Below, one piece after another: positions 27,846-37,119 of a DNA stretch of 64,000 nt. A program made the translations under genes and the position numbers. Source of the DNA: an uncultured Gammaproteobacteria bacterium. GTDB taxonomy: Bacteria; Pseudomonadota; Gammaproteobacteria; Arenicellales; Poriferihabitantaceae. The DNA lies in the NCBI GenBank assembly GCA_947259885.1, contig CAMYNW010000014.1, forward strand, positions 35,496 to 99,495, read 5' to 3'. The first letter of the stretch is position 1, and the number at the start of each line of letters is the position of its first letter. The notes under the pieces were generated by a model. That model ran no database searches. It was given only the letters and a program-made list of their open reading frames with translations, and was not told where the DNA came from.

Positions 27846-28133
27846 ATGTCTATCAGCAGCGAGCAAGTGACCCATATTGCGAGATTGGCACGGCTTAAAA
27901 CAGATCCGGAGAAATCCGAATATTTTGCTAAAAACCTGAGCCGAATCATGGGTCTGGTCGAGCAGATGAACCAGATCGACACAGATGGCATTGAGCCCAT
28001 GTCCCATCCCCAGGACACGGCGTTAAGACTGCGAGAGGATGTCGTAACCGCAAAAAATTTACGGGAACAGTACCAGGCCCTCGCACCCAGTGCACAGGAT
28101 GGACTTTATCTAGTGCCAAAAGTAATCGAATAA
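27846..28133 (+). CDS. gatC: Asp-tRNA(Asn)/Glu-tRNA(Gln) amidotransferase subunit GatC
   Basis: A 95-residue GatC with the usual N-terminus (ISSEQVTHIARLARL) and the C-terminal V-x-LREDVV segment. It wraps around GatA and stabilises the GatCAB complex, which amidates misacylated Asp-tRNA(Asn) and/or Glu-tRNA(Gln). A 166-bp gap with no recognisable gene separates it from gatA on the same strand. Confidence 0.95.
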   Translation: MSISSEQVTHIARLARLKTDPEKSEYFAKNLSRIMGLVEQMNQIDTDGIEPMSHPQDTALRLREDVVTAKNLREQYQALAPSAQDGLYLVPKVIE

Positions 28134-28299
28134 TTCCTCTAATTAGATCGGTTTGGCCCCAAAAAAGACAGCCTATCTGCTCGCGATTTAGCGCTGGCCG
28201 GTTGGCATTAAAGACCTCATAGTCAAACACTCGGGATAAAAGTCAGGCGGTTTTATTCTAATTCGGGCAGCTAGTTCAGATTCGAGCTCTAAATAACCT

Positions 28300-29754
28300 A
28301 TGCACCAAAAATCTATTGCTGAGCATGCTAATTCCCTTGCCAAAGGCGAATACAGTAGCGTTGAACTGACTGAGCACTTTCTTAAGAGGATTGAATCCAA
28401 CAGCGATCTCAATGCTTTTATCACGGTTACAGACCAGCTGGCTCGCGAGCAGGCAACCCAGGCCGATCAATTAATTAAAGCAGGTAAAGCTGGCTTGCTG
28501 ACCGGTATTCCGATTGCACAAAAGGATTTGTTGTGTGCCAAGGGTGTTCTCACTACCTGTGGCTCGCGAATTCTGGAGAATTTTATATCGCCCTACGACG
28601 CAACTGTGATCACGAAGCTTCATGAACAGGGCATGGTCACTCTGGGAAAAACCAACATGGATGAATTCGCCATGGGGTCTTCGAATGAAACCAGCTTCTA
28701 CGGTCCGGTTAAAAACCCATGGGATCTTGAGCGCGTGCCAGGCGGAAGCTCCGGAGGATCGGCAGCTGCCGTGGCAGCAATGCTCGCGCCTGTAGCTACC
28801 GCTACGGACACTGGTGGCTCTATCAGACAGCCGGCGGCGTTATGCGGTCTGACAGGTATCAAACCGAGCTATGGCAGGGTTTCAAGGTTCGGCATGGTGG
28901 CTTTTGCATCTTCGCTCGACCAGGCGGGTGTAATTACCAGGAATGCAGAGGATGCTGCGCTTGTGCTGGCGGCGATGAGCGGGTTTGACCCGCGCGATTC
29001 AACCTCACTTGATGTGCCGGTTCCAGACTACGTGGCGTCTTTGCAAGACTCAATCAAAGGCAAGGTCATAGGCTTACCAAAAGAGTTTTTCGGTGATGGG
29101 GTTGAGCCAGACGTGGCCGACGCTGTGCAGGCTTCAATCAGGGAACTCGAAGCGCTGGGGGCAAAAACTATTGAAGTAGAGTTGCCCAATAGTGAGGTGG
29201 GTATCCCTTGCTACTACGTCCTGGCGCCTGCGGAGGCCAGTTCGAATCTATCCCGATTTGACGGCGTTCGATATGGTTTTCGTGCAGATGAGTACTTGGA
29301 TCTGAACGACATGTATGAACAGACGCGGGCACAAGGATTTGGTGAAGAGGTCCAACGCCGAATTATGATCGGTACCTATGTATTGTCGTCTGGGTATTAT
29401 GACGCCTACTACATCAAGGCGCAGAAGTTACGTCGTTTGATTTCTGATGATTTCACCAAGGCATTCGAAAAATGCGATCTGATAGCGGGACCTACCGCGC
29501 CAGATACAGCTTTTCGAATCGGAGATAAGAACGACGACCCGGTAGCGATGTATCTGAATGACATTTTCACCAACTCGGTAAACCTCGCCGGATTGCCAGG
29601 AATTTCTGTAGCGGCAGGCATGGATCGTAAAAATTTACCTGTAGGGCTGCATTTGATCGGCAGATACCTGGATGAATCCACGATCCTGAATGTTGCGCAC
29701 CAATTTCAGCGCGCCACTGGCTGGCATCTTAAAATGCCCGGGGGGTATGAATAA
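28300..29754 (+). CDS. gatA: Asp-tRNA(Asn)/Glu-tRNA(Gln) amidotransferase subunit GatA
   Basis: A 484-residue amidase-signature enzyme that releases ammonia from glutamine and channels it to GatB. The Ser-cisSer-Lys triad is complete: Lys75 (IAQKDLL), Ser150 (the first Ser of PGGSSGGS, by alignment with GatA of known structure) and Ser174 ([11 protein letters not shown]). The stop overlaps the gatB start by one base, so the two subunits are made in step. Confidence 0.97.
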   Translation: MHQKSIAEHANSLAKGEYSSVELTEHFLKRIESNSDLNAFITVTDQLAREQATQADQLIKAGKAGLLTGIPIAQKDLLCAKGVLTTCGSRILENFISPYDATVITKLHEQGMVTLGKTNMDEFAMGSSNETSFYGPVKNPWDLERVPGGSSGGSAAAVAAMLAPVATATDTGGSIRQPAALCGLTGIKPSYGRVSRFGMVAFASSLDQAGVITRNAEDAALVLAAMSGFDPRDSTSLDVPVPDYVASLQDSIKGKVIGLPKEFFGDGVEPDVADAVQASIRELEALGAKTIEVELPNSEVGIPCYYVLAPAEASSNLSRFDGVRYGFRADEYLDLNDMYEQTRAQGFGEEVQRRIMIGTYVLSSGYYDAYYIKAQKLRRLISDDFTKAFEKCDLIAGPTAPDTAFRIGDKNDDPVAMYLNDIFTNSVNLAGLPGISVAAGMDRKNLPVGLHLIGRYLDESTILNVAHQFQRATGWHLKMPGGYE

Positions 29755-31187
29755 TGCAATGGGAAACCGTTATTGGGCTGGAAATTCATGTTCAGCTTCA
29801 GACTCGCAGCAAGATTTTCTCTGGTGCCTCTACGGCATACGGTGCGGAACCGAATACCCAGGCGTGTGATGTGAGTATTGCGCTTCCGGGCGTATTACCG
29901 GTAATGAATATTGAAGCTGCCCGACTAGCGGTTAAATTTGGCCTAGCTATCGGTGCCCAAATCAATCGACGCTCTGTTTTTGCGCGTAAGAATTATTTCT
30001 ATCCAGATCTTCCTAAAGGATATCAGATCAGCCAGTTTGAAATTCCTATTGTCGGAAAAGGCGCGATCGAAATCGAGACGCCAGATGGACCGAAAAGTGT
30101 TGGAATTACCCGAGCACATCTCGAAGAAGACGCTGGAAAATCCCTGCATGAAAATCTTGATGGACAAAGTGGAATTGACCTAAATCGTGCCGGCACGCCG
30201 CTTATTGAAATTGTTTCCGATCCTGATATGCGCTCGGCCACGGAAGCCGTGTCCTACTTACGTAAGTTGCATAGCCTGGTCCGTTATCTTGGAATTTCAG
30301 ATGGCAATATGCAGGAAGGTTCTTTTCGCTGTGACGCCAATGTTTCAATACGACCTTTTGGTCAGGAAGAATATGGCACGCGGGCCGAGATCAAGAACAT
30401 CAACTCGTTCCGTTTCGTTGAAAAAGCGATTAATTATGAAGTAGATCGACAAATTGATTTGTTGGAAGATGACTCCAAAGTGATTCAGGAGACTCGATTG
30501 TATGACGCTGACAAAGACGAAACGCGCTCAATGCGCTCCAAGGAGGAGGCACATGATTATCGATATTTCCCCGATCCAGATCTGCCCCCCATGGTCTTGG
30601 ATGACGCTTTTATAGCCGAAATTCTAGAAAGCCTGCCGGAACTGCCTCATCAGCGTCAGCTTAGATTCGTCAAGGAATTTGAACTCAATGCTCGGGATGC
30701 TGATCAGCTGACCAGTGACCGTGCGCTGGCTGACTACTTTGAATCTCTTCAGGCGCTCACAAAGGTCAGTCCCAGGATTGCCAGTAATTGGGTTTTAGGC
30801 GATTTAAGCGCGGCGCTAAATCAGAGTGAAATAGAGATTACTGATATTCGGATAAGTGCCAAAGAGTTGGCGACCCTGCTTGACCGTATCGAAGACAAAA
30901 CAATTTCTGGAAAGATTGCTAAGGAAGTTTTTACCGCAATGTGGAACGGTGAGGGCAGCGCTGATCAGATTATTAAATCGAAAGGATTGAAGCAGATTAC
31001 GGATACAGACGCTATCGAAAGTATTGTGGAACAGGTACTTGCTGAATCTGAGGAACAAGTGTTGCAGTACCGTGATGGTAATCAGAAAGTAATTGGCTAC
31101 TTCGTTGGGCAGATCATGAAAAAAACTGCGGGAAAAGCGAATCCGCAGCAAGTTAACGAAATTTTGCGTAACAAGCTTGGGCAATAG
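29754..31187 (+). CDS. gatB: Asp-tRNA(Asn)/Glu-tRNA(Gln) amidotransferase subunit GatB
   Basis: A 477-residue GatB. The N-terminal catalytic cradle begins [21 protein letters not shown] and carries the kinase/transamidase motifs [12 protein letters not shown] and [12 protein letters not shown]. The C-terminal YqeY-like tail domain (about 330-475) holds the tRNA elbow. It phosphorylates the misacylated tRNA side chain and amidates it. It is last in the gatCAB set; tRNA-Arg follows 48 bp later on the same strand. Confidence 0.97.
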   Translation: MQWETVIGLEIHVQLQTRSKIFSGASTAYGAEPNTQACDVSIALPGVLPVMNIEAARLAVKFGLAIGAQINRRSVFARKNYFYPDLPKGYQISQFEIPIVGKGAIEIETPDGPKSVGITRAHLEEDAGKSLHENLDGQSGIDLNRAGTPLIEIVSDPDMRSATEAVSYLRKLHSLVRYLGISDGNMQEGSFRCDANVSIRPFGQEEYGTRAEIKNINSFRFVEKAINYEVDRQIDLLEDDSKVIQETRLYDADKDETRSMRSKEEAHDYRYFPDPDLPPMVLDDAFIAEILESLPELPHQRQLRFVKEFELNARDADQLTSDRALADYFESLQALTKVSPRIASNWVLGDLSAALNQSEIEITDIRISAKELATLLDRIEDKTISGKIAKEVFTAMWNGEGSADQIIKSKGLKQITDTDAIESIVEQVLAESEEQVLQYRDGNQKVIGYFVGQIMKKTAGKANPQQVNEILRNKLGQ

Positions 31188-31235
31188 AACAGGACTCGAC
31201 TAAGCTTGCGTTTTACTGTACAAACCAATGTCTGC

Positions 31236-31312
31236 GGGCCTGTAGCTCAGCTGGATAGAGTACCTGGCTTCGAACCAGGTGGTCGGGGGTTCGAGTCCCT
31301 CCGGGCCCGCCA
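31236..31312 (+). tRNA. tRNA-Arg (anticodon TCG)
   Basis: A 77-nt cloverleaf with encoded CCA. The acceptor strands are GGGCCTG and CGGGCCC, and the anticodon stem CCTGG/CCAGG encloses the loop CTTCGAA, giving anticodon TCG (31270-31272), which reads CGA. The T arm has GTTCGAGTCC. It lies between gatB and yceF. Many gammaproteobacteria read CGA only with the inosine-modified ACG tRNA, so a dedicated TCG species is worth noting. Confidence 0.93.
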
Positions 31313-31327
31313 TTTTCTTGTAGCGTT

Positions 31328-31936
31328 ATGTCACATTCAACTCCCTCTGACCCGGTAGCAATTCCTCTTATTCTCGCTTCTTCGTCTGTTTACCGCAGAG
31401 AAATACTGGAACGTATCGGACTTAACTTCACCGTACATGCGTCAGAAATTGACGAGTCGTTGGTCAAGGACGAAACCCCTGTTCAGGCTGTAGAGCGGTT
31501 AGCCGATAAAAAGGCAAGAACAGTAGGAGCACTCTATGATAAAGGCCTGATAATTGGATCGGATCAATTGTCAGAGCAAGATGGCAGAATCATTGGAAAG
31601 CCTCGTGATCATGAAGATGCGGTGGCGCAGCTGAGGGCCGCTTCTGGATCGACTGCAATACTTCACAGTGGAATTGCCGTATTCAATGCGGCCAGTGGTC
31701 GAATGCAATCTGATGTGGTGCAGGTTGAAGTAGAATGCCGCGAACTCAGTGATGAGGAAATAAACCGCTACCTGGAGAGAGACCAACCCTATAACTCCTG
31801 TGGAAGTCTCAAAGTGGAAAGTCTTGGCATCGCCTTGTTGAAATCTATTCGCAGCGATGATCCAAACGCCATCACCGGGTTGCCTGTAATCCGCTTGCTG
31901 GAAATGTTGAAAAATGAAGGGATTGCTGTGCTCTAG
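31328..31936 (+). CDS. yceF: Maf-family nucleotide pyrophosphatase, YceF (m7GTP) type
   Basis: A 202-residue Maf/HAM1-fold house-cleaning pyrophosphatase. The N-terminal LILASSSVYRREILE, GSDQLSEQDGRIIGKP near residue 78, and GSLKVESLGIALL near 160 match the YceF subgroup, which hydrolyses 7-methyl-GTP, rather than the dTTP/UTP-hydrolysing YhdE subgroup. It begins 15 bp after the tRNA-Arg CCA end and may share its transcript. Confidence 0.9.
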   Translation: MSHSTPSDPVAIPLILASSSVYRREILERIGLNFTVHASEIDESLVKDETPVQAVERLADKKARTVGALYDKGLIIGSDQLSEQDGRIIGKPRDHEDAVAQLRAASGSTAILHSGIAVFNAASGRMQSDVVQVEVECRELSDEEINRYLERDQPYNSCGSLKVESLGIALLKSIRSDDPNAITGLPVIRLLEMLKNEGIAVL

Positions 31937-32099
31937 TTTATACAGTTTTGGTGAGCACCCCGATCGATTTAATCAGGAATTTTATGATTTTCCGAAGGTC
32001 TGAATAGGGCGAATTCCAAACTTTGCATTTCACGATCAGGCTCATATCAATCGGATATGGTCTTGTGGCTTATTTATTAATATCTGCTGAGTCGCGGCA

Positions 32100-34127
32100 T
32101 CAGCTGGCCTTCTGTAAAAACCTTCCTTCACGAATGCGGTTTATACGATCTCTAACCTGGGCCGCCTGTTCGAATTCCAAATTTTTAGCGTGCTGATACA
32201 TTTGTTTTTCCAGCTTGCTTAAGAGTTTGCCCAGTTGTTTAGGTGAAAGTCTCCCGTACTCTTCTTTACCTTCCGCGACTTCAGACATCTCCGGTAGGTC
32301 GTTCCACGCAGAATCATTTGCGGTCACGCCATCGATAATATCCTTGACCGGCTTAATAATCGATTTTGGTGTTATGTTCTGCTCGAGATTGTGTTCATGT
32401 TGCTTGTCGCGGCGTCTCTTTGTTTCATCCAACGCATATTGAATTGAGGGCGTAATCTTATCCGCATAGAGGATAACGAAGCCGTTTATGTTGCGTGCGG
32501 CGCGGCCAATGGTTTGAATCAGAGAGCGTGAAGACCTTAGAAAACCTTCCTTATCAGCATCGAGGATCGCGACCAGAGATACTTCCGGTATATCTAAGCC
32601 TTCACGTAAAAGGTTAATGCCGACCAGCACATCAAAAGTGCCCTTTCTGAGATCGCGAATAATCTCTACTCTTTCTACCGTATCGATATCGGAGTGAAGA
32701 TATCGCACCCGTGCATGATGTTCGTGGAAATATTCAGTAAGGTCCTCAGCCATGCGCTTGGTCAGTGTTGTTACCAAAACTCTTTCATTCTGTGCCACCC
32801 TTTTGCGAATCTCCGACAACAAGTCATCCACCTGTGTTGATACAGGTCGAATAGTGACTTCGGGATCAAGTAACCCGGTCGGTCTAACCACCTGCTCAAT
32901 GACTTCAGGCGCATGTTGCTCTTCGTAAGATCCCGGAGTGGCGGAGACAAATATTACCTGACCCAACATCGACTCAAATTCATCAAACCGCAGAGGTCTG
33001 TTATCCAGAGCAGACGGAAGCCGGAATCCATACTCCACCAGTGTTTCCTTGCGTGACCGATCGCCTTTATACATAGCGCCAATTTGAGGAATTGTGGCAT
33101 GGCTTTCGTCGATAAAAACAATTGCATCTGCAGGGAGGTAATCGATCAATGTAGGGGGTGGCTCCCCTGGATTGCGTCCGGATAAGTACCGCGAATAGTT
33201 TTCAATCCCATTGCAATACCCCAGCTCTCGCATCATCTCCAGGTCGTAACGCGTGCGCTGCTCGAGACGCTGGGCTTCCACAAGCTTGCCAGCGTCATAC
33301 AGCTCCTTTAGCCTCGTTTTTAACTCTTCCGCAATGTCATCGACTACATCCAGGATTGTTTGTCGTGGAGTGACATAATGACTCTTCGGGTACACCGTGA
33401 CACGGGTCAGGCTGCCCTCACCGCTGCCAGTGAGCGGATCAAATCGCGATAATTGATCAACTTCATCGCCAAACAACTCAATACGAATAGCCAGGCGTTC
33501 GGACTCTGATGGATAGACGTCGATAACGTCGCCTCGGACTCTGAATGTACCGCGCCGCAGCTCTAGGTCATTGCGCATATATTGCATTTCAGCTAACCGT
33601 TTAAGAATTGCGCGCTGGTCTATACGATCACCCTTCTTCAGGTGAAGAATCATGCCGTGATAAGAAGCCGGATCTCCAAGGCCATATATAGCGGATACCG
33701 TCGCGACGATGACTACATCTCGTCGCTCAAGCAGGGCCTTGGTGGCTGACAAGCGCATCTGGTCGATATGGTCGTTAACGGATGCGTCTTTCTCGATAAA
33801 AGTATCAGAGCTTGGTACGTAGGCTTCTGGCTGATAGTAGTCGTAGTAAGAGACGAAGTACTCCACGGAATTCTGCGGAAAGAAATCCCGCATTTCAGAA
33901 TAAAGCTGGGCTGCGAGGGTTTTGTTATGGGCCATGATCAGTGCGGGTCGTCCTGTACGGGCGATGATGTTCGCCATGGTGAAGGTCTTGCCGGAGCCCG
34001 TTACACCGAGAAGGGTTTGGTAGGCTTCTCCATCACCTAGCCCTTCAATGAGACAATCGATTGCCTCTGGTTGATCACCAGCAGGTTTGAAATCACTTTG
34101 AAGCTGGTATTCGACCAGGGGGGGCAT
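32100..34127 (-). CDS. uvrB: Excinuclease ABC subunit B
   Basis: A 675-residue UvrB with Walker A GVTGSGKT (about 40-47), the beta-hairpin region [12 protein letters not shown], the helicase motifs [12 protein letters not shown] and GRAARN, and a C-terminal UVR domain ([13 protein letters not shown]) that contacts UvrC. It verifies damage and loads UvrC in nucleotide excision repair. The ATG at 34127 ([19 protein letters not shown]) matches the family start; the longer frame upstream to 34211 has no support. A 163-bp gap to yceF holds nothing recognisable. Confidence 0.97.
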   Translation of the reverse strand: MPPLVEYQLQSDFKPAGDQPEAIDCLIEGLGDGEAYQTLLGVTGSGKTFTMANIIARTGRPALIMAHNKTLAAQLYSEMRDFFPQNSVEYFVSYYDYYQPEAYVPSSDTFIEKDASVNDHIDQMRLSATKALLERRDVVIVATVSAIYGLGDPASYHGMILHLKKGDRIDQRAILKRLAEMQYMRNDLELRRGTFRVRGDVIDVYPSESERLAIRIELFGDEVDQLSRFDPLTGSGEGSLTRVTVYPKSHYVTPRQTILDVVDDIAEELKTRLKELYDAGKLVEAQRLEQRTRYDLEMMRELGYCNGIENYSRYLSGRNPGEPPPTLIDYLPADAIVFIDESHATIPQIGAMYKGDRSRKETLVEYGFRLPSALDNRPLRFDEFESMLGQVIFVSATPGSYEEQHAPEVIEQVVRPTGLLDPEVTIRPVSTQVDDLLSEIRKRVAQNERVLVTTLTKRMAEDLTEYFHEHHARVRYLHSDIDTVERVEIIRDLRKGTFDVLVGINLLREGLDIPEVSLVAILDADKEGFLRSSRSLIQTIGRAARNINGFVILYADKITPSIQYALDETKRRRDKQHEHNLEQNITPKSIIKPVKDIIDGVTANDSAWNDLPEMSEVAEGKEEYGRLSPKQLGKLLSKLEKQMYQHAKNLEFEQAAQVRDRINRIREGRFLQKAS

Positions 34128-34270
34128 GGATTTACAGTTAATTTTGAAGGCAAAAGGAGATTGTATCTGACGCTCTATTTCATAAACAGCAGGTTTTGTG
34201 CGTATGCGCACATTTCTGATCGTATATTAGGGTAATGATCGGCGATTCATGGACTGAGTAAATATTATCA

Positions 34271-34798
34271 ATGAAGAGCATGCGTTTAATTACAGATCGT
34301 AATGGGTTTACCTTAATCGAGCTGCTGATCGTTCTCACCATTGCTGCCATTTTGACTTTTCAAATAGCTCCCTCTTTCGGGCGCCTAATCCAGTCTATGC
34401 GAATCAGCGCCGCGGCCAGTAATATGGAACGTACCTTGAGAATTGCGCGAAGTGCTGCACTTCTTAGGAGAGAGCTAATACGAATATGCCCAAGTGAAGA
34501 CGGGTACTGGTGCAGTAATAATAATGATTGGTCAACGGGCTGGATTACTTACGTGGATCAAACTGGCGAAGCAATTCGTAACCCGGAAGACATCATTATC
34601 GCCACCCAGGGTCCTTATAAAGCCATAGGGATATACTACAACAGAGGTGGTCGAGTGTCGGTAAACGCTCTTGGCAGGATAACTCAGAGCGGCACTATCA
34701 GGATTTGTGACCGAAAATACCCCGATAATTCAGTCAACCTCGTGATGATTCACAGCGCAAGGTTAAAACGGGTAAATGCGTGGGAATCTTGTTCTTGA
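34271..34798 (+). CDS. GspH/FimT-type pseudopilin
   Basis: A 175-residue type IV pilin-like protein. A short leader ends at the prepilin peptidase site G12/F13 with Glu17 at +5 (NGFTLIELL), followed by a hydrophobic helix to about residue 33 and a GspH-like beta domain. Cysteines near 76, 83, 153 and 174 may form two disulfides. FimT/FimU proteins are minor pilins that start pilus assembly or bind DNA. No other pilus gene is nearby: uvrB lies divergent and nothing pilin-like follows, so this is an orphan. Confidence 0.85.
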   Translation: MKSMRLITDRNGFTLIELLIVLTIAAILTFQIAPSFGRLIQSMRISAAASNMERTLRIARSAALLRRELIRICPSEDGYWCSNNNDWSTGWITYVDQTGEAIRNPEDIIIATQGPYKAIGIYYNRGGRVSVNALGRITQSGTIRICDRKYPDNSVNLVMIHSARLKRVNAWESCS

Positions 34799-35073
34799 TT
34801 GTTTATTGAGGCAGGCGGGAGCTCGTGCCAGTTTTGCGGCATGTACAGTAGTATATCTATTTCCTAATATAACCCTAGCGAAAATCAGTCAGCATCCTTG
34901 CTGAAAAAATGTAAATTGTTGTCGATTAGATGGTTAACTTATGGTTAATTTTCGGTCACACCAAATTTGGCGCAGACAAAAGACTCCATCTCCAAATGTT
35001 GATGCTGACTTTTTGGGCGCCAGCTTCTCTATCTGATTTTACTTAACTGCTTTTTTCTTTAAATTTCAAGAGC

Positions 35074-35148
35074 CTATATTGCAATCATCAAGACGATTAT
35101 CAAACTGGTCATTGCCAATAATACGGCTATATTACTAGTGTCGTTCAC
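35074..35148 (-). CDS. Candidate 24-residue single-span membrane micro-protein
   Basis: GTG at 35148 opens a 24-codon frame ending at TAG (35076-35074). AGGAG (35160-35156) lies 7 nt upstream, an optimal ribosome binding site. The product begins MNDTSN and the rest is almost entirely hydrophobic (IAVLLAMTSLIIVLMIAI), enough for one membrane helix. Such peptides act as subunits of oxidases or transporters, or as type I toxins; nothing here decides between them. No homologue is recognised. Confidence 0.4.
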   Translation of the reverse strand: MNDTSNIAVLLAMTSLIIVLMIAI

Positions 35149-35164
35149 CTTATTTCTCCTAATA

Positions 35165-35185
35165 CTAGTTAACATAACCCTTCAT
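35165..35185 (-). other. Six-codon micro-ORF upstream of the membrane micro-protein
   Basis: ATG at 35185 reads MKGYVN then TAG (35167-35165). AGGA (35197-35194) lies 8 nt upstream. It ends 16 nt before the GTG of the following micro-ORF on the same strand, so it could act as a leader peptide. The shortness means chance is a real alternative. Confidence 0.2.
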
Positions 35186-35532
35186 TTTTATTATCCTTTT
35201 ATTTATTGATACTACCCTGTTCCCACCATTGGTATTCTAGTCTAAACGCTTCCATGCATGCCACTTAAATAAGCGTGAATATTACCGATTTAGCAGAGAA
35301 ATTTTTAAAGAATTACCGCCTGTAGATCAAACTATACCGTTTGTCAGATTAGGCTAATTTTAAGAAAAATAGGATGGCGCAGGACTAAGCTAGTTGAAGT
35401 TTTGAAACACGTCATTGGCGAATGGTTTTTGTCGGCCGAGTTCATTTATCTCCAGTATCTTCATCCTGAGGTTGATTCAAGGTCTCCAATCGATGTTAAA
35501 GACAAATTCCCTTTTGAGTCCGCTCTCAGGAA

Positions 35533-35575
35533 GACCCGGCAGATAAATACGAATGTATTTTTTCTCTGTCGGGTC
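35533..35575. repeat. Long imperfect hairpin (17 bp of stem)
   Basis: GACCCGGCAGA (35533-35543) pairs with TCTGTCGGGTC (35565-35575) with one G-T. An inner stem AAATAC/GTATTT (35545-35550 and 35555-35560) closes a GAAT loop. There is no T-run after it on either strand, so it is not a standard terminator. It resembles a REP-like or miniature element or a structured RNA. Only one copy is seen in this window. Confidence 0.6.
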
Positions 35576-35643
35576 ACCAATAGCAGCCGTTACCGTATTG
35601 CTTTTGCTTATAATGGATTGAAGGTCCTAGAAATGTAAAGATC

Positions 35644-36612
35644 ATGGTGCGTAAAATCGTATTCCCGGATGCTGAGGAATCATTGGCACCAATGTTTAAA
35701 GGACCGCGGTTGTCTAAATTGGAAGAACTAGGTGAATTTATCATCTACTATGGAAATCAACCAGACGATGAAACTTTTATCCATCGTATAGCTGATGCGA
35801 ATGCGGTTATTTCAGGTTGGGGGTTAAGTAATACAGTATTAGCTGCACTGCCCAATCTCGAAATAATATCTTTCACCGGCTTGGGCGTATCAACTTTTAT
35901 TGATTTAGCCGAGACCACTCGTAGAAACATTACCGTAACCCACACTCTATCGACCTCTGAAACTATTGCAGAACATACAATGGGGTTGATGCTCGACGCT
36001 GCTCGACATATTTCTCGGCTTGATCGAGATATTCGTAAAGGTTTTTGGAACAAGGAGTTGGTCGGTTTGGATTTAAGAGGCAAGACTCTTGGGCTAGTCG
36101 GATTTGGTCGAATTGCCCAAGCGGTAGTGCCGCTTGCACAAGCTTTTGGAATGAAAGTTATTTCCTGGACTCGCAATCCGGATAAGCAACGCGCCGCGCA
36201 ATGCAATATCAAATTCATGGAACTCGACCATTTATTAGCTTCCAGTGATGTCGTTTCCCTGCATCTCTCCTTAACACCAGAGACTGAAAGGCTAATTAAT
36301 GCAGACCGGCTGCGCTTGTTGAAGCCTGGAGCTTTGATCGTTAATACGGCACGATCAAAAATAATCGACGGGAGGGCATTTATTGAGTCGCTGAGATCGG
36401 GCCATATAGGGGCAGCGGGAATTGATGTATTCGACGATGAACCAATATCTTCAAACCACCCGCTAATCGAGTTTGACAATGTCGTAATGACGCCTCACGT
36501 CGCGTATAACACGCCAGAAGCACTGGAAGAGATGTTCGATACCGCAATTCAAAACCTAGTCGCATTTTATTCTGGGAGACCACAGAATGTGGCGCCTAAT
36601 TCGAAAGCTTAA
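35644..36612 (+). CDS. D-isomer-specific 2-hydroxyacid dehydrogenase family protein
   Basis: A 322-residue NAD-dependent dehydrogenase of the phosphoglycerate/glyoxylate/hydroxypyruvate type. The Rossmann nucleotide loop is LGLVGFGRIAQAVV (about 143-156). The catalytic Arg lies in VNTARSK (about 238), the Glu in DDEP (about 264) and the His in MTPHVAYN (about 283). It has no ACT domain, so it is not full-length SerA. Candidate substrates include glyoxylate, hydroxypyruvate and 2-ketoacids. It stands alone between a gene-poor stretch and tRNA-Asn; no partner gene suggests a pathway. Confidence 0.88.
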   Translation: MVRKIVFPDAEESLAPMFKGPRLSKLEELGEFIIYYGNQPDDETFIHRIADANAVISGWGLSNTVLAALPNLEIISFTGLGVSTFIDLAETTRRNITVTHTLSTSETIAEHTMGLMLDAARHISRLDRDIRKGFWNKELVGLDLRGKTLGLVGFGRIAQAVVPLAQAFGMKVISWTRNPDKQRAAQCNIKFMELDHLLASSDVVSLHLSLTPETERLINADRLRLLKPGALIVNTARSKIIDGRAFIESLRSGHIGAAGIDVFDDEPISSNHPLIEFDNVVMTPHVAYNTPEALEEMFDTAIQNLVAFYSGRPQNVAPNSKA

Positions 36613-36820
36613 AATACAGATTTCACATTTTATATGACCACGCAGCGTTCGACTGGCTTTAGACATCTGAGGCGTATACAGCAAGATCTTATGGGGTGAT
36701 TGTGATTCGCTCAGATCATTGGGAGCAGCGACTGAATCTTTATTGTGCTTGCCTCTGTATCTACCACACTAGGCTGATTTTTATTACTTTTTACTACTTC
36801 TAATTAGATTTCATTCAACA

Positions 36821-36826
36821 TATAAT
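36821..36826 (+). promoter_or_regulatory. Candidate -10 element for tRNA-Asn
   Basis: TATAAT exactly matches the consensus and is followed by a GC-rich discriminator (CGCTCC). It lies 52 bp before the tRNA 5' end. No good -35 hexamer was found at 16-18 bp. Confidence 0.4.
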
Positions 36827-36878
36827 CGCTCCTCGAAAGCTAGGCACGATAAGGCTTTCCCGCGTGTTTGTTGAATAT

Positions 36879-36954
36879 TCCCCAGTAGCTCAGTTGGTAG
36901 AGCAGTTGACTGTTAATCAATTGGTCCCTGGTTCGAGTCCGGGCTGGGGAGCCA
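36879..36954 (+). tRNA. tRNA-Asn (anticodon GTT)
   Basis: A 76-nt cloverleaf with encoded CCA. The acceptor strands are TCCCCAG and CTGGGGA, the anticodon loop is CTGTTAA (anticodon GTT), and the T arm has GTTCGAGTCC. It is the adaptor that GatCAB may amidate if the organism lacks a separate asparaginyl-tRNA synthetase; that cannot be judged here. Confidence 0.95.
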
Positions 36955-37023
36955 CCCTCGCTGTTGACTCATTAATAGGTGCTCGCCAGTCAATCTCGAT
37001 TTACTCATTTACCAGTCGTTATT

Positions 37024-37069
37024 CGCCTGCATCATGTCATTTGATGTGAAAACTGAGGCGGGTTTTTTT
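37024..37069 (+). terminator. Possible terminator after tRNA-Asn
   Basis: CGCCT (37024-37028) can pair with AGGCG (37056-37060), with an inner CATCA/TGATG stem. GG and seven T follow (37061-37069). The stem is interrupted and asymmetric, so this is a moderate call. It lies between the convergent tRNA-Asn and truB. Confidence 0.4.
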
Positions 37070-37119
37070 ATCTAGATAACGTCCCGATTATTGAGTACCC
37101 GGGCACAGTTAAGCGCGAC

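Larger units (their letters stand above)
34799..35643. other. 845-bp stretch without a conventional gene
   Basis: AT-rich region between the pseudopilin and dehydrogenase genes. On the minus strand it holds two micro-ORFs with good ribosome binding sites (35074-35185). On both strands there is a long imperfect hairpin at 35533-35575. A 78-codon plus-strand frame from a TTG at 35402 overlaps the hairpin and has no recognisable similarity or ribosome binding site. A small palindrome CCAAATTTGG lies near 34962. Confidence 0.5.

Noticed and set aside
34960..34972. CCAAATTTGG palindrome
   Set aside because: Only 10 bp and AT-rich; expected by chance in a window this size.
35402..35638. 78-codon frame from a TTG start
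   Set aside because: No ribosome binding site, no family resemblance, and it contains the long hairpin at 35533-35575. Kept only as part of the gene-poor stretch.
35757..36479. 240-codon minus-strand frame
   Set aside because: Antisense to the hydroxyacid dehydrogenase, whose nucleotide-binding and catalytic motifs are intact.
36864..37049. 61-codon frame
   Set aside because: It runs through the tRNA-Asn gene.
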